Positions 19,487 through 34,000 of a stretch of 64,000 nucleotides of DNA are shown in pieces. A model generated the notes under the pieces. It was given only the letters and a program-made list of their open reading frames with translations, did no database searches and had not been told where the DNA came from. Numbering within the stretch: position 1 is the first letter of the stretch; every line of letters starts with the position of its first letter. Origin of the DNA: Monocercomonoides exilis (lineage: Eukaryota; Preaxostyla; Oxymonadida; Polymastigidae); NCBI GenBank assembly GCA_001643675.2, contig LSRY02000029.1:186001-250000 (forward strand), in the 5' to 3' direction. The translations under genes were made by a program, and so were the position numbers.

Positions 19487-22358
19487 AGAAGAAGAAGAAG
19501 AAAACCAATCAATCAATCATTCAAACAAGTACACAAATAAAATTAAATAAAATAAAAAACAAAAATATAGTTTTTTTAGGTTTTCAAAATTTCAAAAGAA
19601 AATGCCCTTTAAAAAATATTTCATTTTCAAACGAAATCTGATAATTTTATCTGAAATCAGTTAGTCTCTTTCCCTTTTTTTTTTTTTCCAAAAAACAACA
19701 ATAATTATGATTATCATAATAATTATAATCAACAAAATCTCACATTCCCCCTCTTCTCTCAATCACACCATTGCTTGGAAACATCTTCTCCAAATGCCGA
19801 ATCACACTCAGTTCAAACAGCCCTCGCGAGAAAAACCTTCTGACAATATAACTTTGACACCTGTTCGCAGCATCGTGAAAGTCCATCTGGCAAACAAGGG
19901 GAACATTCAAAGCATGTGCCGAATGAGCAGAATCTACTGGAGTTGACACAACCGCATGCTGCTTCACAAACATTTGGTTGTTGCTCCTCACTTCTGACAG
20001 ACGCCGCGAAATGGATGTGGATTGTGACCGAAGCTCCAAGCTTCGCAGATCTGGTTGGATTGGAGGGGTAGCTGTTTGCTGTGCTTGTTGTATCTGCTGA
20101 GTTTGTTTGGTTTTCTGTGTTTGTTGAATTTGCTGAGTCTGTTGTATTTGTGGCTGAAGTAAATTCTGTGTTTGATTAAGAGATTGGCTAATTGATCGGT
20201 TTTGTGTCTGGGAATGTATTTGCGTTTGTTGGGGGAGCTGAGATTGAGATTGCATTTGAGAATGCATTTGAGACTGAGATGGCAACTGAGGAAGCAATTG
20301 CGATTGAGGTTGCGATTGTGATTGAAATGGAGGTTGCGATTGAGACTGTGGATGAGAAAGCGATTGAGCAACAGCTTGCGGACTAACTGGAGGAGTGTGT
20401 GGAGGTGTAACAGAGGAAAAAGAATTAGAAAAAGCAGAAGAGGAAGGAGGAGAAGAAGCAAGAGAAGAAGCAGAAGCAGTTTGATCATTCAAACCTGCCA
20501 TTACTTCACCTTTTGCAGGAAGGCAACAATCAGAATATCTTCCTCTCGCCATCACAGCCACATACACAACACTCAAAATAATCGCTATCTGATCCAACAT
20601 TGCTATGCTCACCGTTACATTCGTCTTCATCACATTCTTTTTCACATTCTTTTGCTTCTCCCATTTCTCCCCTTTCTCTCCCTTCTCCCCTCTTTCTCCT
20701 CTTTCTCCTCTTTCTCCTCTTTCTCCTCTTTCTCCTCTTTCCCCCTTCTCCTTCCTTTTTGACGGATCCACAACCAACACTATATTCACATCCCCTGCTT
20801 CTGAGCAGCTCAAACTCAGATTCTCCATTGCTGCCTCCAGAATCAGCTGACACAGCACAATGACATTGGTCTGTGCCATCTGCACATTCACCACCTCTTC
20901 CACCAGTTTTTTATCACACAAACTCAACAACAACCTCACAAACGCAGACAAAAAGTGAACAATCGATGGGAAAATGTCAGAAACATAAGGAGAGCGTCTC
21001 AGAACAAGCGGAGTTAGCAGTGCCATCCAATTCACGCACAAGAGCACATGATAAGGCACTGTGGATGGGAAATGTGAGCTTATTTTCTCTTCATCATCTC
21101 TCAAACTCCAGCCACACACACGATGCCCTCTTTCCCCTTGCTTTTCCTGCAGAAAGTCAGCTTTGCATGCAATGTGACAGCAATCGCACTGAATTGTGCA
21201 AAGAGACAAAGAATCAACAGCCACTTTGTGGAAGATGCAGGCAGCGAGGCGGAGAAGCTGGCATTTCAGCTCCAAAAAACACTGACTTTCAAAGAAATTC
21301 GCAGTGGGGGAGACAGAAGACGCTAAGGAAGTTATTATGCGGTGGATGAGCACGTACAGAAGGCTCATGGGACAAGGCGGGGCTTTGCAATTGGATGATA
21401 AAGAAATGCCTGCTATTGGGGAATAAGGGAAAGGAGAACAGAAAAAGGAAGATGATGTGACATTATTGTCTTTATTACTACCATCATTATCATCATCAAC
21501 AGAATCACAGAGGAAAGGGCTGTAGAAGAGGTCAATGAGAGAGTAGCGATCTAACAGACACTGCAGAAGCACAGCAGACCTGGTGCTGATGTTGATGTTG
21601 TTTGAGTTGAGTGCAGAAAGAAGGAAATCCAATGAATAAATGAAAGAGTCACGTGAAGAGGAATTGCGGAGGAGGATGAGCTGCTGCCTTTCTTCTTCTT
21701 CCGCTTCTTCTTCTTCCGCTGCTTTTGCTGCTGTTGTTTCTGAGTGGTATTGCACAAATGGATTGGAAAGAGGATGAATGAGACGCATGGGTTTGATGGG
21801 GAATTCTGGGAGAAGAGAAGAAGAAGAAGAAAGAGAGGAGTAAGAACAAGAAGAAGAAATTGAAGGAGATGATGATGATGACGATGACGATGATGATGAA
21901 GCAGAAGAGGAGGAGGAGGAGGATGAAGAAGTTGATGCAAATGATGATGATAATGAAGAAGGATGAGAAGGATGAGAAGAAGAAGAAGAAGAAGCCAAAT
22001 GAATAAGTTTGCTCAGACTCCACACGATTTCATCATCGCTCTTCTCCCACAGCTGTAACCAATCTTCAGGCGTGTCAAAATTGCATTCTGAAATGTTATT
22101 CAAATATTGTGGGAAAATTTTTATGTGTATGTGTGTTAATAAAAATGAAAAATGATATAGAAATATACATGTGTGTGCATGCATTAAATAAAAATGAATA
22201 GGAAAATTAAGAGAAAGATGAAATATTTATAATATTCAAAAAATAAAATAAAATAAAATAAAATAAAATAAAATAAAATAAAATAAAATAAAATAAAATA
22301 AAATAAAATAAAATAAAATAAAATAAAATAAAATAAAATAAAATAAAATAAAATAAAA

Positions 22359-22409
<51 letters not shown>

Positions 22410-25400
22410 ATTTTTTTACAAACCTCTTATACTCTCTGGCAAACAAAACTGTGTTTCAATCGGAATAAACCTCACATCAAACTGTCCATCCCCTGACATT
22501 TGCACAGAAGAAGAGAGAATTGGCGAGCTAATCATATAAAACTCCTCTCCTCTTCCTCCTCTTCCTTCTCCTCCTCTTCCTTCTCCTCCTTCGTTTCCTT
22601 TCCTCAATGAATTATTCATGTGGTTAATGTTTGAGTCAGAGGGCGACTGAGAATTTAAAGAAAAAGCAGAAGGTGGAGAAGAAGAAGGAGAAGGAGAAGG
22701 CGAAGAAGAAGAAGAAGAAGAAGAAGAAATAGATGAAGAAGAAACAGCCAAGTTCTGAACGGGGTTTGAAATGAACGGAGACTTTAAAGTGATTTGGGTG
22801 ATTGGAGTTTTTGAAATGAAAGGAGCATTCGGAGAAATAGAAGCAATAGGAGCCATAGGAGCAACAGGAGCATTAGGAGAAGCAATTGGTACAGGCAAAG
22901 CCACAGGCGAAGGAGAAGGCAAAGGCGATTGCTGATATGACAAACAAGGTATGTCAGCCACTGCAGCCAGTGAAGAAGATGCAGTTTTTGGCGAGCCGGT
23001 GCTTTGGGGTGTTTGAAATGGAGTGGATTCACGAGATATTGTCATTGGATTGTCACTGGGTTTCAGAAGGGAATCAGGAAGAGGAAGAAGAAGAGGAGGA
23101 GGAGAGGAAGAAGAAGAAGAAGAAGCACTGGAAGGAGGAAGAGGAGAGGCATTTTCAGAGATACAGAAGGAGTTACTGAGATTGAGGTTGAGATTGTTAT
23201 TGCCATTGCCAGTAGCAAAAGCAAAAGAAGGAGGAGAGGGAGAAGCAAAAGGAGAGCTTGACTCAGAACAAGAATTAGAACAGGAATATGAACTAGAAGA
23301 AGAAGAAGAACAAAAATTAGAACTGACCCCACTTCCATATCTATTAAACAGTCCACACCCAACACCACATCCAAACCCGTTCCAGCATCCAGAAGGGTGA
23401 TACGTAAACGAATACGAATGAGACCTATAACTCTCACAAAACTCCCCAAAATCTGGGCAAAGTAACTCGTTTGCTGCCACTTGCTTCGGGCGGCGGTGGA
23501 TTGTGGTGCTGATTTCATGCAAAATCAGCCTGGCTTCCTCAATCACCCTTTTCAACACTGCCCTTTGAGGTATTTTATTCGGGTCTTCCACCAGCGACGC
23601 ATCGTCTTTTATCATAATCTCGTCAAACGGCAGCGACTCTGTTCTCTGCTCTTCCTGTCTCTGCTTTGAAGCGTCAATGTCAGTGGCTACAGCTGCTGGA
23701 CGAGCTCTGAGGAGAAGAGGAGGAGGTGGTGGTGGAGGGGAGGTGCTTGTGTCAGTTGCTGAGGAATTCACTGTAGAGAAGTGAAAAAGGCCATCGGTGG
23801 AAGAAGGCGTGGTGGAGGCAACGGAATGCAAGGGTACTCCCTGTGACAGCTCTGTGGTTTGAGGCAGGAAAGAGCTGAAAGGAGAAGAAATGTTTGAAAG
23901 AGGCGCATTGTCAAACATCGAAAGGCGGACTTTCGGAGATGGGGATAAAAACATATCGGATTTTGACTGTGGGTTCGCTGAGATTCGGACTGGGGAAGGA
24001 GTTGGATGCTGGTCAGGGAATTGATGCTGAGCGGAAGAAAAAGAAGGAGGCGGGGGAAGCATATGAGAGTCATTTGCTGTAGAAGACGGAGAAGAAGGAG
24101 AAGGAGAAAGTTCCAGAGTTGCAGTTAAATTCGCTGTGTTACTTGGCAGCTGTGTGTGTGCTGCTGCTTTCTTTCTTCTTTTTGAGCGTTTTTCAACCAC
24201 AACAAGTTCCTTTGAAGGATCTGTTACTGTTGTTGCAGTTGCTGCATTTGCATTCGTTGAAGATTGCTTTGCCAATGAAGCTGACATATCACCGCTTGTT
24301 GGTTTAACTGTTTGAAGCTTAAACACAACCTCTTTGTTTTTCTTTTCGTTTTTGCTTTTATTCACAGCAGCATCAGGATTTAATTTAAAACTTGACTCTG
24401 TTTTTATCACAACGTTTTCATTTGAGCGATCATTTGATGCATTTAAGAACTGTCCATCAGTTTTCACTGCCACTTTCCCTTTCTCCTTCGTTTCCTTCGT
24501 TTCCTTCGTTTCCTTCGTTTCCTTCGCCTCCTTTGCTTTGTGCAGCAGCTGTTGCCTGCGATGCGCCTCAGTCTCTTTTCTGTCGCCTTCTTTCGCCTTT
24601 TCCTGCTTGGTGATGTCCAAAAGCATCTTCATCTGGCTGTTCTTGGCGGGTGACATGTGTTTGATTGTTCGGTGAAGAAGATGGAAGAAGATGCGCCCAT
24701 ATGAATAGAGAAGCATCCGATGCATCAGCTGGTTCGTGAAGAGGAGGATGGGGCGCTGAATGAGGAGGAGAAGGAGGAGAAGGAAGGAAGGAAGGAAGGA
24801 AGGAAGGAAGGAAGGAAGAAAGGAGGGAGGGAGGGAGAGGGAGAGGGAGAGGGAGAGGGAGAGGGGAAGGAAGGGGAGAGTGAATTGTTGAATATTAAAT
24901 AAATAATTATGAATATTATTTTTAATGAACATATTATTAAAAAATTTATTTATTTATTTTTTTTTTTGAAATGTATGTTTGTATGTTTCAGAAAGCGAAG
25001 AATGAAAAATAAATTATGTGGAAAGGTTTTCATATGTTTGCACGATTTTCCATTTGTTATCAGTCAAACATGAAGTAAATAACCACACCAATATCATCAT
25101 CAATATCAACAACGATAATAATTACAATAACAATAACAATAACAGAAAGATCAAACCTGTTTTTGCGGGTCTATGTCCAACAGCCACGTAGCCATTGCTT
25201 CGATCTCTTTCCTCTGGGAAGCTTCTTCTGCCTGAGTCAAATGCTCGTCTTCAGCATCGAAAACGAAAGGTGACGAAAGCTGTGAAAAACGCTTTGTGGG
25301 CTCTTTGGAATACAACTGAAGAGGCGGCAAATACTGTAGACATATTTTGATTATTTTTCCGAGCTCGGCATAATCTTTCTTCATTTGCGCAAAGAAATCT

Positions 25401-25521
25401 GTCTCTCTATAATAATATGTATAAACGCTTGAATCAACAAAAGAGAGGCAAAAATAATATTTGCAAACTCATCTTCTTCCACCGCGGATACTTTTAAATT
25501 TAAATTTTCAATTATTTCCAT
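16944..25521 (-). CDS. 2334-aa helical-repeat-like protein, seven exons, unrecognised
   Basis: Exons (complement): 25469-25521, 25157-25406, 22424-24755, 19744-22087, 19385-19438, 17253-19111, 16944-17056. All junctions are GT...AG and the sum is 7005 bases, 2335 codons with a TAA stop. The N-terminal 110 residues and several later blocks (for example LFTNQLMHRMLLYSYGRIFF) are rich in amphipathic, hydrophobic helices, as is the C-terminus (SDACRTLSVMAMAK joined to VNRPLIEV). This suggests an alpha-solenoid scaffold. Between them lie long Ser, Pro and Gln tracts, a KETKE repeat, a GERGERGE run and a run of about 30 Gly encoded by (GGA)n at 17521-17612. I do not recognise the family. The start codon follows 81 bases downstream of the neighbouring 137-aa gene's stop. 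Confidence 0.8.
17521..17612. repeat. (TCC)n microsatellite encoding poly-Gly
   Basis: About 30 uninterrupted TCC units on the plus strand read as GGA (Gly) codons on the minus strand inside the sixth exon of the 2334-aa gene. This is a likely length-variable site; because the unit is a triplet, the frame is preserved whatever the copy number. Confidence 0.95.
19112..19743. repeat. Two introns filled with purine and poly-A simple repeats
   Basis: The intron 19112-19384 carries interrupted (GAAAGG/AAAAG) purine repeats (about 19140-19300 on the plus strand). The intron 19439-19743 carries an A tract of about 36 bases (19449-19484) followed by (GAA)n. Between them lies only a 54-base coding exon (19385-19438). 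On the transcribed minus strand these are polypyrimidine tracts upstream of the acceptors. Confidence 0.8.
22240..22411. repeat. (AAATA)n then (AAAT)n microsatellite inside an intron
   Basis: About 120 bases of perfect AAATA repeat change to about 50 bases of AAAT. The array lies wholly within the 336-base intron 22088-22423 of the 2334-aa gene. The sequence just beyond it on the minus strand is the intron's donor (GTTTGT). Confidence 0.95.
24756..25156. repeat. (GAAG)n/(GAGAGG)n purine repeats in an intron
   Basis: This 401-base intron of the 2334-aa gene begins on its acceptor side with about 120 bases of GAAGG and GAGAGG repeats (24770-24880), which are pyrimidine-rich on the transcribed strand. 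It ends in (CAATAA)-type repeats near 25120-25140. In the unspliced frame these read as poly-Ser/Leu, which is why the exon appears to extend through them. Confidence 0.8.
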
Positions 25522-25602
25522 AAAGTTCAAAAAAACAACCCGTTTCGAAAGATTTTCTTCAATTCAACAGGAAGAGTTTAACCTGTGAATTCTTTCACAA
25601 AT

Positions 25603-26132
25603 TCAAAAAAAAAGCACACTCATTCTGATTGTATAATCGTTTTCAAAATACACTCTTTCTTTGCCAATGGTCTCGTGCTTTAACATATTTGTTTCTATCA
25701 CATGCAGCCCAATTAAGAATTCACAAAACCATCTTTTAATTTTCTAAAAATAAAGAAAAATACATATAAATCTAGTCGCATGAAAGAAACATACTCTTAA
25801 TGACAGAATTCTAGTTCCAGCTTCACATTCATTTAAAATTGATGTAAGTTCAATATCAAAGTGTTTCCTTTGAACAGTTATCGTATTTCCTTCAAAGTTA
25901 CACGTCTTAAAATATACAATAAAAGGATATTCCTGACAAAGAGTTTTTTGAAGTTCGCTATTGCATTTTTCTTTGAGTTGTAAATTACTATTTAAGTAAT
26001 AGAGCGTTGATTTTGGAATTACTGTTTCAACGTATAGCTGTTGTTGAGCTGAAGCTAGAAAAAAATAAATAAATAAAGATATCCTTTTTCAAATATGAAA
26101 TAAGTCTGTGCTATCAAACCTTGAACGTTCAT
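25603..26132 (-). CDS. 137-aa unrecognised protein, three exons
   Basis: Exons (complement): 26120-26132 (13 bases: four codons plus one base), 25795-26054 and 25603-25743. The introns are 65 and 51 bases, with donors GTTTGA and GTATGT and acceptors TAG. The 414-base CDS ends in TGA. The protein is a compact alpha/beta-looking polypeptide with an Ala/Gln start (MNVQASAQQQLYVE), several Cys residues and no signal peptide or TM helix. It has none of the low-complexity inserts that fill its neighbours, which suggests a small, constrained fold. I do not recognise it. It lies 81 bases upstream of the 2334-aa gene and 179 bases downstream of the 1282-aa gene. Confidence 0.7.
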
Positions 26133-26311
26133 TTAACTTACTTTCATTAAAATAAAAAAGAAATTTTTTAGTATGGATAAATGATCAAAAGAATTCTTCC
26201 CTTTCAAATTCTCACAAAAGTTAACAACAAAACGAAATGAAATTTCAAAAAAAAAATTAAATAAATAAAATAAATAACAATAAATTATTTTAGATAAGTC
26301 ATTTTTATTGT

Positions 26312-27035
26312 TCATCGTTTGCTGCGGGTAGTTTCTGCCAAGAGAGACTGTCTTTCTTTTTCCTCTTCATTTCTAATCAATTCCAGCAGTTTTTGCTTCT
26401 TTTCATCCGCAATCCTCTTTCTCTCTGCATATGCCTCGTCCATTTTCTTGGCCTCAATGAGCTCATTTTCCAGCAAATGAATAGGTTGTGTCACATCAAT
26501 ATCCAAACCATCAGTCAATGATTGATGAAGTGATGTTAGTTTCTTCCCTTTTCCAATTCCCAAAGATGAAAGCATCTCCTCAGCCGTCTGCTTCCACAGG
26601 CTTGCATTCATTTTCTGATCTCCCTTATCTCCCTTATCTCCCTTATCTCCATTAAATTCATTCTCTTTATTTTTCCCGTTCTCATTTTGCATTTCCCCAT
26701 TGAAATTCTGATAATCCTTATTATTTTGTTTACTTTGTACATTCTGTTTATTTTGTATATTTTGTATATTTTGTTTATTCTGTTTATTTTGTTCATTCAT
26801 TTCAGCTTCTTTTAGCTGAGACTGCATTCTAGCTGCCTCAATCACTCGAAGTGGGGTTGTGCCTTGCCCCCACAATTTCCTCATCCGATGGGAAGAAGGA
26901 AGAGAAGAGAGAAACTTCTTCACTTCTGATGACTGCGGGGCTGAACAGAACACATCGAGACACTGCATGGCGACTTGGCGCTCTGGATGAAAGGGAAGAG
27001 GGAAGAGGGTAGATGGAAGAGAAAGAGAGAGAAAG

Positions 27036-27090
<55 letters not shown>

Positions 27091-27148
27091 AATAGAAATA
27101 ACATAACACAAAAATTTTAAATAAAGGAAAAATTAATTCGAAAAAAAA

Positions 27149-27192
<44 letters not shown>

Positions 27193-27961
27193 TACATACA
27201 TACATACATACATACATACATACATACATACATACATACATACACATACAAAATAAATAAATAAATAAATAAAATGCAAAGTTTAAATTATGATTTTGAT
27301 AAAAAAGGCCAAATTTTCTGTTATATTTGCAACTTCACTTTTTTTCCCCTTCAATTCATTTCAAATAAACCACACCAAAAAATGAATACTCAGAATAATC
27401 ATCTTTTCCCTTTGTCCGTTTCGAAGAAGCAGCATAATCTTCTTCATCTTCATCTTCATCTTCATCTTCGTCTTTCCACTCCAAAATCTCCTTCTCATCG
27501 ACTTCTTCAACTCCAATCATTGACATTCTCGAAAGCAGCTCTCTTCTTTGTGCACTTTGCATTCCACTTCTTCCTCCTTCTCCTCCTTTTTCCCTTCTTT
27601 TCCCTCTTTTTCCTTCTCCTTCTCCTTCTCTTCCTTCTTCTTCTTCCTCTTCTCCCTCTTCTCCCTCTTCTTCTTTCTCCTTCTCCTTCTCCTCCTTCAT
27701 TCCCAAATCTCCTCCCATACACGAAGCAGATCTCCTTGTATACCCTTCTGCCCCAATCACACCAGAAACACGAGAAACACCTGAAATATTTGAAACACCT
27801 GAAATTCAAGGATTACAAGAATTATTAGAATAAATAGAGATATAAGAAATATAAGAAAATTTTAGAATTATAAGTGGAAAAAAAAAAGGATTATTTGAAG
27901 AATAAGATAATTTAGAAAATAGAAGAAATATAAGAACAATAAGAACAATAAAAACAATTAG

Positions 27962-27996
<35 letters not shown>

Positions 27997-30867
27997 AAGA
28001 AAAAAAAAAAAAAGAAAAGAAAAGAAAAATCTAAGAAATATTAAAAACATACCATAAGCATTATAATTATTATAAATTCCTTGATCTTTCATTGAATAAA
28101 CAGCATTTGGTGTTCCCATCACAGAAAAGCAGCGTGGCTGGCCAAAGGACAAAACAGAAGAGGAACGGAAATGAGGATTTTGTGGCCAGAAAACAGGAGA
28201 AGAGGAAAAAGAAGAGGAGGAAGAAGAAAATGATGAAGAAGAGGAGGAAGAGGAAGAGGAGGAAGAAGAGGAGGAGGAAGACGAAGATGATGATGATGAA
28301 ACACCAACTGATGTGAAAGAACGATAGTTTGGTTGAAAATAAGAAGCTGAAGAAGAAGAAGAAGAAGAAGAGGAAGAGGAAGAAGAAGAAGAAGAAGAAG
28401 AAGAAGAATAAGGAAAAGGTGAACCCGACAGAAACGCCATAGAATTAGCAGTAGATGAAAGAGAAGACGCAGAAGTCGGGAAGAATGCGGAAGCTGTTCT
28501 GAAAGAGCACAAAGAGAAAGACGGCTGCTTTGGCAGAGGAAGAAGTCCCGGTGAAATATCGAGTGGATCATCGTTGCCATCGAGATCTCGAAGTGAATAC
28601 TGAGATTTGAACTCTTCTTGCTCTTGTTCTTGTTCGAAGTCTTGTTTCTCTGTTTCTTCTGCTTCTGCTTCTTCTTCTTTCCCCTCTTCTTCAAGTTTTG
28701 TTGCTTCATAGTCCGTTTTGATAGTTTTGTCTTCAGCAGACGACGACGACGACGATGATGCTGAAGAAGAAGAAGAAGAAAAAGAAGTTTTTTCTTTGGA
28801 TTTCCCGTTTGGTTGCTCCTGATTCGCAAAAAGATCATCTGGAACAGCTTGCAGAATTTCAGCAAGTGGCTTAACTTCAACTGGAATGGAAGCTTCTCTT
28901 TCTCTTTCTCTTTCTTCACCACTGTTCAAATCCTCTTCTGTCTGTGTGTTTGAGTATGAAGTGCTAAAAGAAGAAGATGAAATGGAAGAGGAAGAAGAAG
29001 CAGAAGAAGCAGAAGAATCAGAACCCGAATAAATTCCACTTTCACTCAAACCCTCCGCCACCAAGCCATTTTTCGTGTCAGACGCCAAAAACGCCTCAGT
29101 CGATAAGCTTTCTGTGTTTGCCTCAGACTGCCTTTGCCTCGGAGTCAGCGCTGGAGTCAGCGTCGCCTTAGCAGAAGCACCAAAACGGAGGGTGACATCA
29201 TCGAATGGGGTGATTGGGGAAGGAGGCGGGGGAAGAGGAGAGCAAGCTTCTTTGTGTGGAGACAGAGGGGTGTCCAGTGCATAGCTTCCACTGCCAATGG
29301 CAGCAAGAGAAGAAAGTTCCTTTGAATGCGAGCGGGTTCGAGTAGCTGGAGTCACAATTGGCTCTCTTTCGAAATAGGCTACTTCATTTCCTCTCTTCTT
29401 TGAAATTTTGCCTTTCTTTCCATTTTTAACTTTCTTCTCCTTCGTCTTCTTCACTCTCTTATGTCTTCCAGGGCTAACTGACTGCGAAGCATCCTGTTTG
29501 GTCCTCCTCCTTTTCTCTGACTGCGATCTGCGCTCAGCCCCCACCGCACGTGGAGGAAGCGGCAGCGGCGCCGGAAACATCCGCTTGGAAGGAGCTTCAT
29601 AGCGAAACAAGGTGTCAGCAGGTGTTGCTCCGCCCTGCAGATACGAAAGGGCAGACAGTTCTGATCCACCTGACATTCCAGATACTCCAGACATCCCAGA
29701 CAAGCCAGAAGCCCCAGATGCTCCAGAGAAGGCAGACAGCGCAGAGGCCACTGACGGAGAAGGCGTGCGCGTCGGATGCGGCGGCTGTGCAAAGGAGGAG
29801 CTGTGCTGCTTTTTCGAGTTCGAAGGGCGAGGCCGGCTGCGGGACGTGTCTTTCGCAGGCAACGGAAGGCCCCTGGGAGTTGTTATGCGCTCTGTTTCAT
29901 ATGTTTTCTCGTATTCATCCAAGCGGCTGCTGCCTTCTGCACCATTGGATTCCAACTCTTCTGCGCTTTCTTGCTCCTCCCCTTCTTCCTCTTCTTCTTC
30001 TTCATCGAACAAAAAATCTGAACTATCTTCATCAAATTCCTTATCGCTGAAATGATCCACTTTCACAAGCTCTGGACGACTTGACGACCTTCCTCTTTGA
30101 ATGTAATACAAATCATTTCTCACAACGTTTTTTTCCTCTTCAGCAGCGAAAGGCTTCCTGAAATTCTTACCAGTGTGTGTAACTTTCGTTGATTGTCCGG
30201 GAGTGATAAGAAGTGCCGATGCAGATGCGTATGAAGTACGATTTGATCCTAATGAATTTGTATCCCATTGCTTTTCTGATTGAACGTCTGAAGCATAGTA
30301 ATCTTCTGTTGATGGAATATCGTCATAGTCTGGGTCCGTTGTACGTCTGACTTGAAAATGGCTTGGAGCAGATAAATCACGACGATATTTAATTTTTTCA
30401 GTGTTTGCTCCATCATGTGTTTCTATTCCATCCTGACTTTCAAAATAATCACCCGAATTATAATCTTTCTAAAAAATGATAAATGAAAAATAAATAGCAC
30501 GTTAAAATAAAAAAACAATATATATAACATTTCTTCCTCGCAATTTCTTTGGAGTCGCAAGAATTCTCTGTACAGGTAATGTCAAAGGTCCATAATAATA
30601 TTCCAATCTCAATTGCGTGTGTTTTTGTGCATAATACTGATCTTTTGTTAATAAGGAGTTTTTCCAAGCTTTATGTTTTTTTGAATGAGCTTTTTTAGTT
30701 TGTGAACTTGAATCGTGAATTGGTTCTGACATTTCTTTGGAATGTTTATTTTTTGATAATGGCACAACATAACAACTTGGAGCAAATTTATTTTTTACTC
30801 TTTTTTTAAATAGTACCTCTGTTTGTTTCAAACAATTTCTGCGGTTGTATCTTAATAAGTCTTCCAT
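26312..30867 (-). CDS. 1282-aa Ser/Glu-rich protein, four exons, unrecognised
   Basis: Exons (complement): 30529-30867, 28053-30468, 27376-27798 and 26312-26982. The sum is 3849 bases ending in TGA, with phases matching at every junction. The N-terminus (residues 1-113) is basic and Tyr-rich. The middle is disordered: acidic runs, long Ser tracts and GMSGVSG-type repeats. The C-terminal 300 residues look structured: a conserved-looking block (ERQVAMQCLDVFCSAP onward) formed across the last intron, NKQNKQNIQN repeats, and a final coiled coil rich in K/E (about residues 1215-1282). For exon 3 there are two in-frame acceptors 18 bases apart (27798 or 27780). No signal peptide or TM helix is seen. 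Its function is unknown; a nuclear or cytoskeletal scaffold would fit the composition. Confidence 0.75.
26983..27375. repeat. Intron with (GAAA)n, (CA)n and (CATA)n microsatellites
   Basis: This is the 393-base last intron of the 1282-aa gene. It contains about 50 bases of GAAA (27038-27091), about 35 bases of CA (27153-27187), about 55 bases of CATA (27186-27243) and a short AAAT run, one after another. The minus-strand donor is GTGTGG and the acceptor CAG. Confidence 0.85.
27799..28052. repeat. AT-rich intron with two long A tracts
   Basis: This is the 254-base intron of the 1282-aa gene. It contains (ATAAGAA)-like repeats and A tracts at about 27961-27994 and 28000-28012, which are T tracts on the transcribed strand. 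The donor is GTATGT at 28052. Confidence 0.8.
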
Positions 30868-31253
30868 ATAAATAAAAATAATATTGAGAAATATAATTGA
30901 AAATCTTGTGTCGATGAAAATTCTTAAGAAAAAAGATTTTTTCGGTTTGATTATCTGCCGTTACTGTTTCAATTTCCTTTCCTGATGATAAGGAAATACA
31001 ACATGAAATCATTCTTTTTGAGACAAATGTCCGTAAATTTTTCTTATTGAAAAAGATTTTTAAATTAAATAAAAAGCGCTCTTCGAGAAGAAAGATGATA
31101 TTTTTCCATTTTGAAAAGAATAAAAAGAAAAAGAAAGTTGCTATTGACGAAATGATGAAATGTGAATAACAGCATTTAAAATTGCATAATGAAGATTTGA
31201 AAACACAGTGAGCAATCGTGATTCAAAAAAACAAATTCGTTAAAAAATGAAAT
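30868..31253. other. Promoter-containing spacer upstream of the 1282-aa gene
   Basis: This 386-base AT-rich spacer lies between the start of the 1282-aa gene and the stop of the MYCBP gene, both on the minus strand. I see no credible coding sequence or recognisable regulatory motif. Confidence 0.6.
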
Positions 31254-31825
31254 TTATTCATCTTCAGCAATTTCTTGTGCTTGTTGCATCTGTTGTAGCC
31301 GTTCATATTCAATAGATAATTCTTCGACACGTCGTTTCAACTCTTCATTTTCTGCAACAAGAGCGTCCACATCAATCCCACTCGGTGTTGTGAGAAATCG
31401 TCGAATAAATCTTAATAATAGGAAGAAGAGTACATAAAAATAAATATATTTGAAAAAACAAGCATAATTAATCATCCAAAAGTGAAAAATATAATATTTG
31501 AAATCATACTCAATTGCATTTGCAGGCTTTTCTGGTTCTTCGTACAATGCTATTAAAACTGAGTTAAAAATGAAAAAACAATGCATCAAATCATTCATTT
31601 ATTATTGTTACAAATTTGAATAATACATTAAAAAAAATTGACATTGCCATATGTATAAGTGCTTCCACACCTTTCGTTAAATTATCGATAACTCCAGATC
31701 TTTCAAGATATTTCCTGAACTCCTCTTTTTTACTGAATTTCGGAACAAAAGTTATGAAAACAAAATAAACTATTTTTTTGAGATTATTAATGAAAAGCAA
31801 TTACTCACCTGTCAGATGACGACAT
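31254..31825 (-). CDS. MYCBP: c-Myc-binding protein (MYCBP/AMY-1) orthologue, four exons
   Basis: Exons (complement): 31809-31825, 31671-31732, 31510-31558 and 31254-31410. The introns are 76, 112 and 99 bases. The 285-base CDS encodes 94 aa and ends in TAA. The N-terminal block KKEEFRKYLERSGVIDNLTK, then VLIALYEEPEKPANAIEF formed exactly across two introns, matches the diagnostic helices of MYCBP. The second half is the expected coiled coil (LVAENEELKRRVEELSIEYE). The length is close to the 103-aa human protein. In animals MYCBP binds MYC and AKAP-type anchoring proteins and is found in sperm and cilia. As Myc is not expected in a metamonad, a ciliary or anchoring role is more likely (inference). 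Confidence 0.9.
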
Positions 31826-32021
31826 TCAAATAATTCACAATATTAAACAAATTTCTAAAATTATGGGCGAACATAAAATACTCTTGTATTTGATTATTAA
31901 AATGCATTTTTCACTCTTAATTAATGTTTGTATCTTTTATAGAAATAATAAAAAATTATAAAATTCACCTAAAAATTTACATGTAAATAATTTGCCTCTT
32001 TTGTAAATGCATGACTCCGTT

Positions 32022-34000
<1,979 letters not shown>

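Noticed and set aside
22207-22446. Hydrophobic ORF of Phe/Tyr/Ile repeats
   Set aside because: It is a translation of the AAATA microsatellite within an intron.
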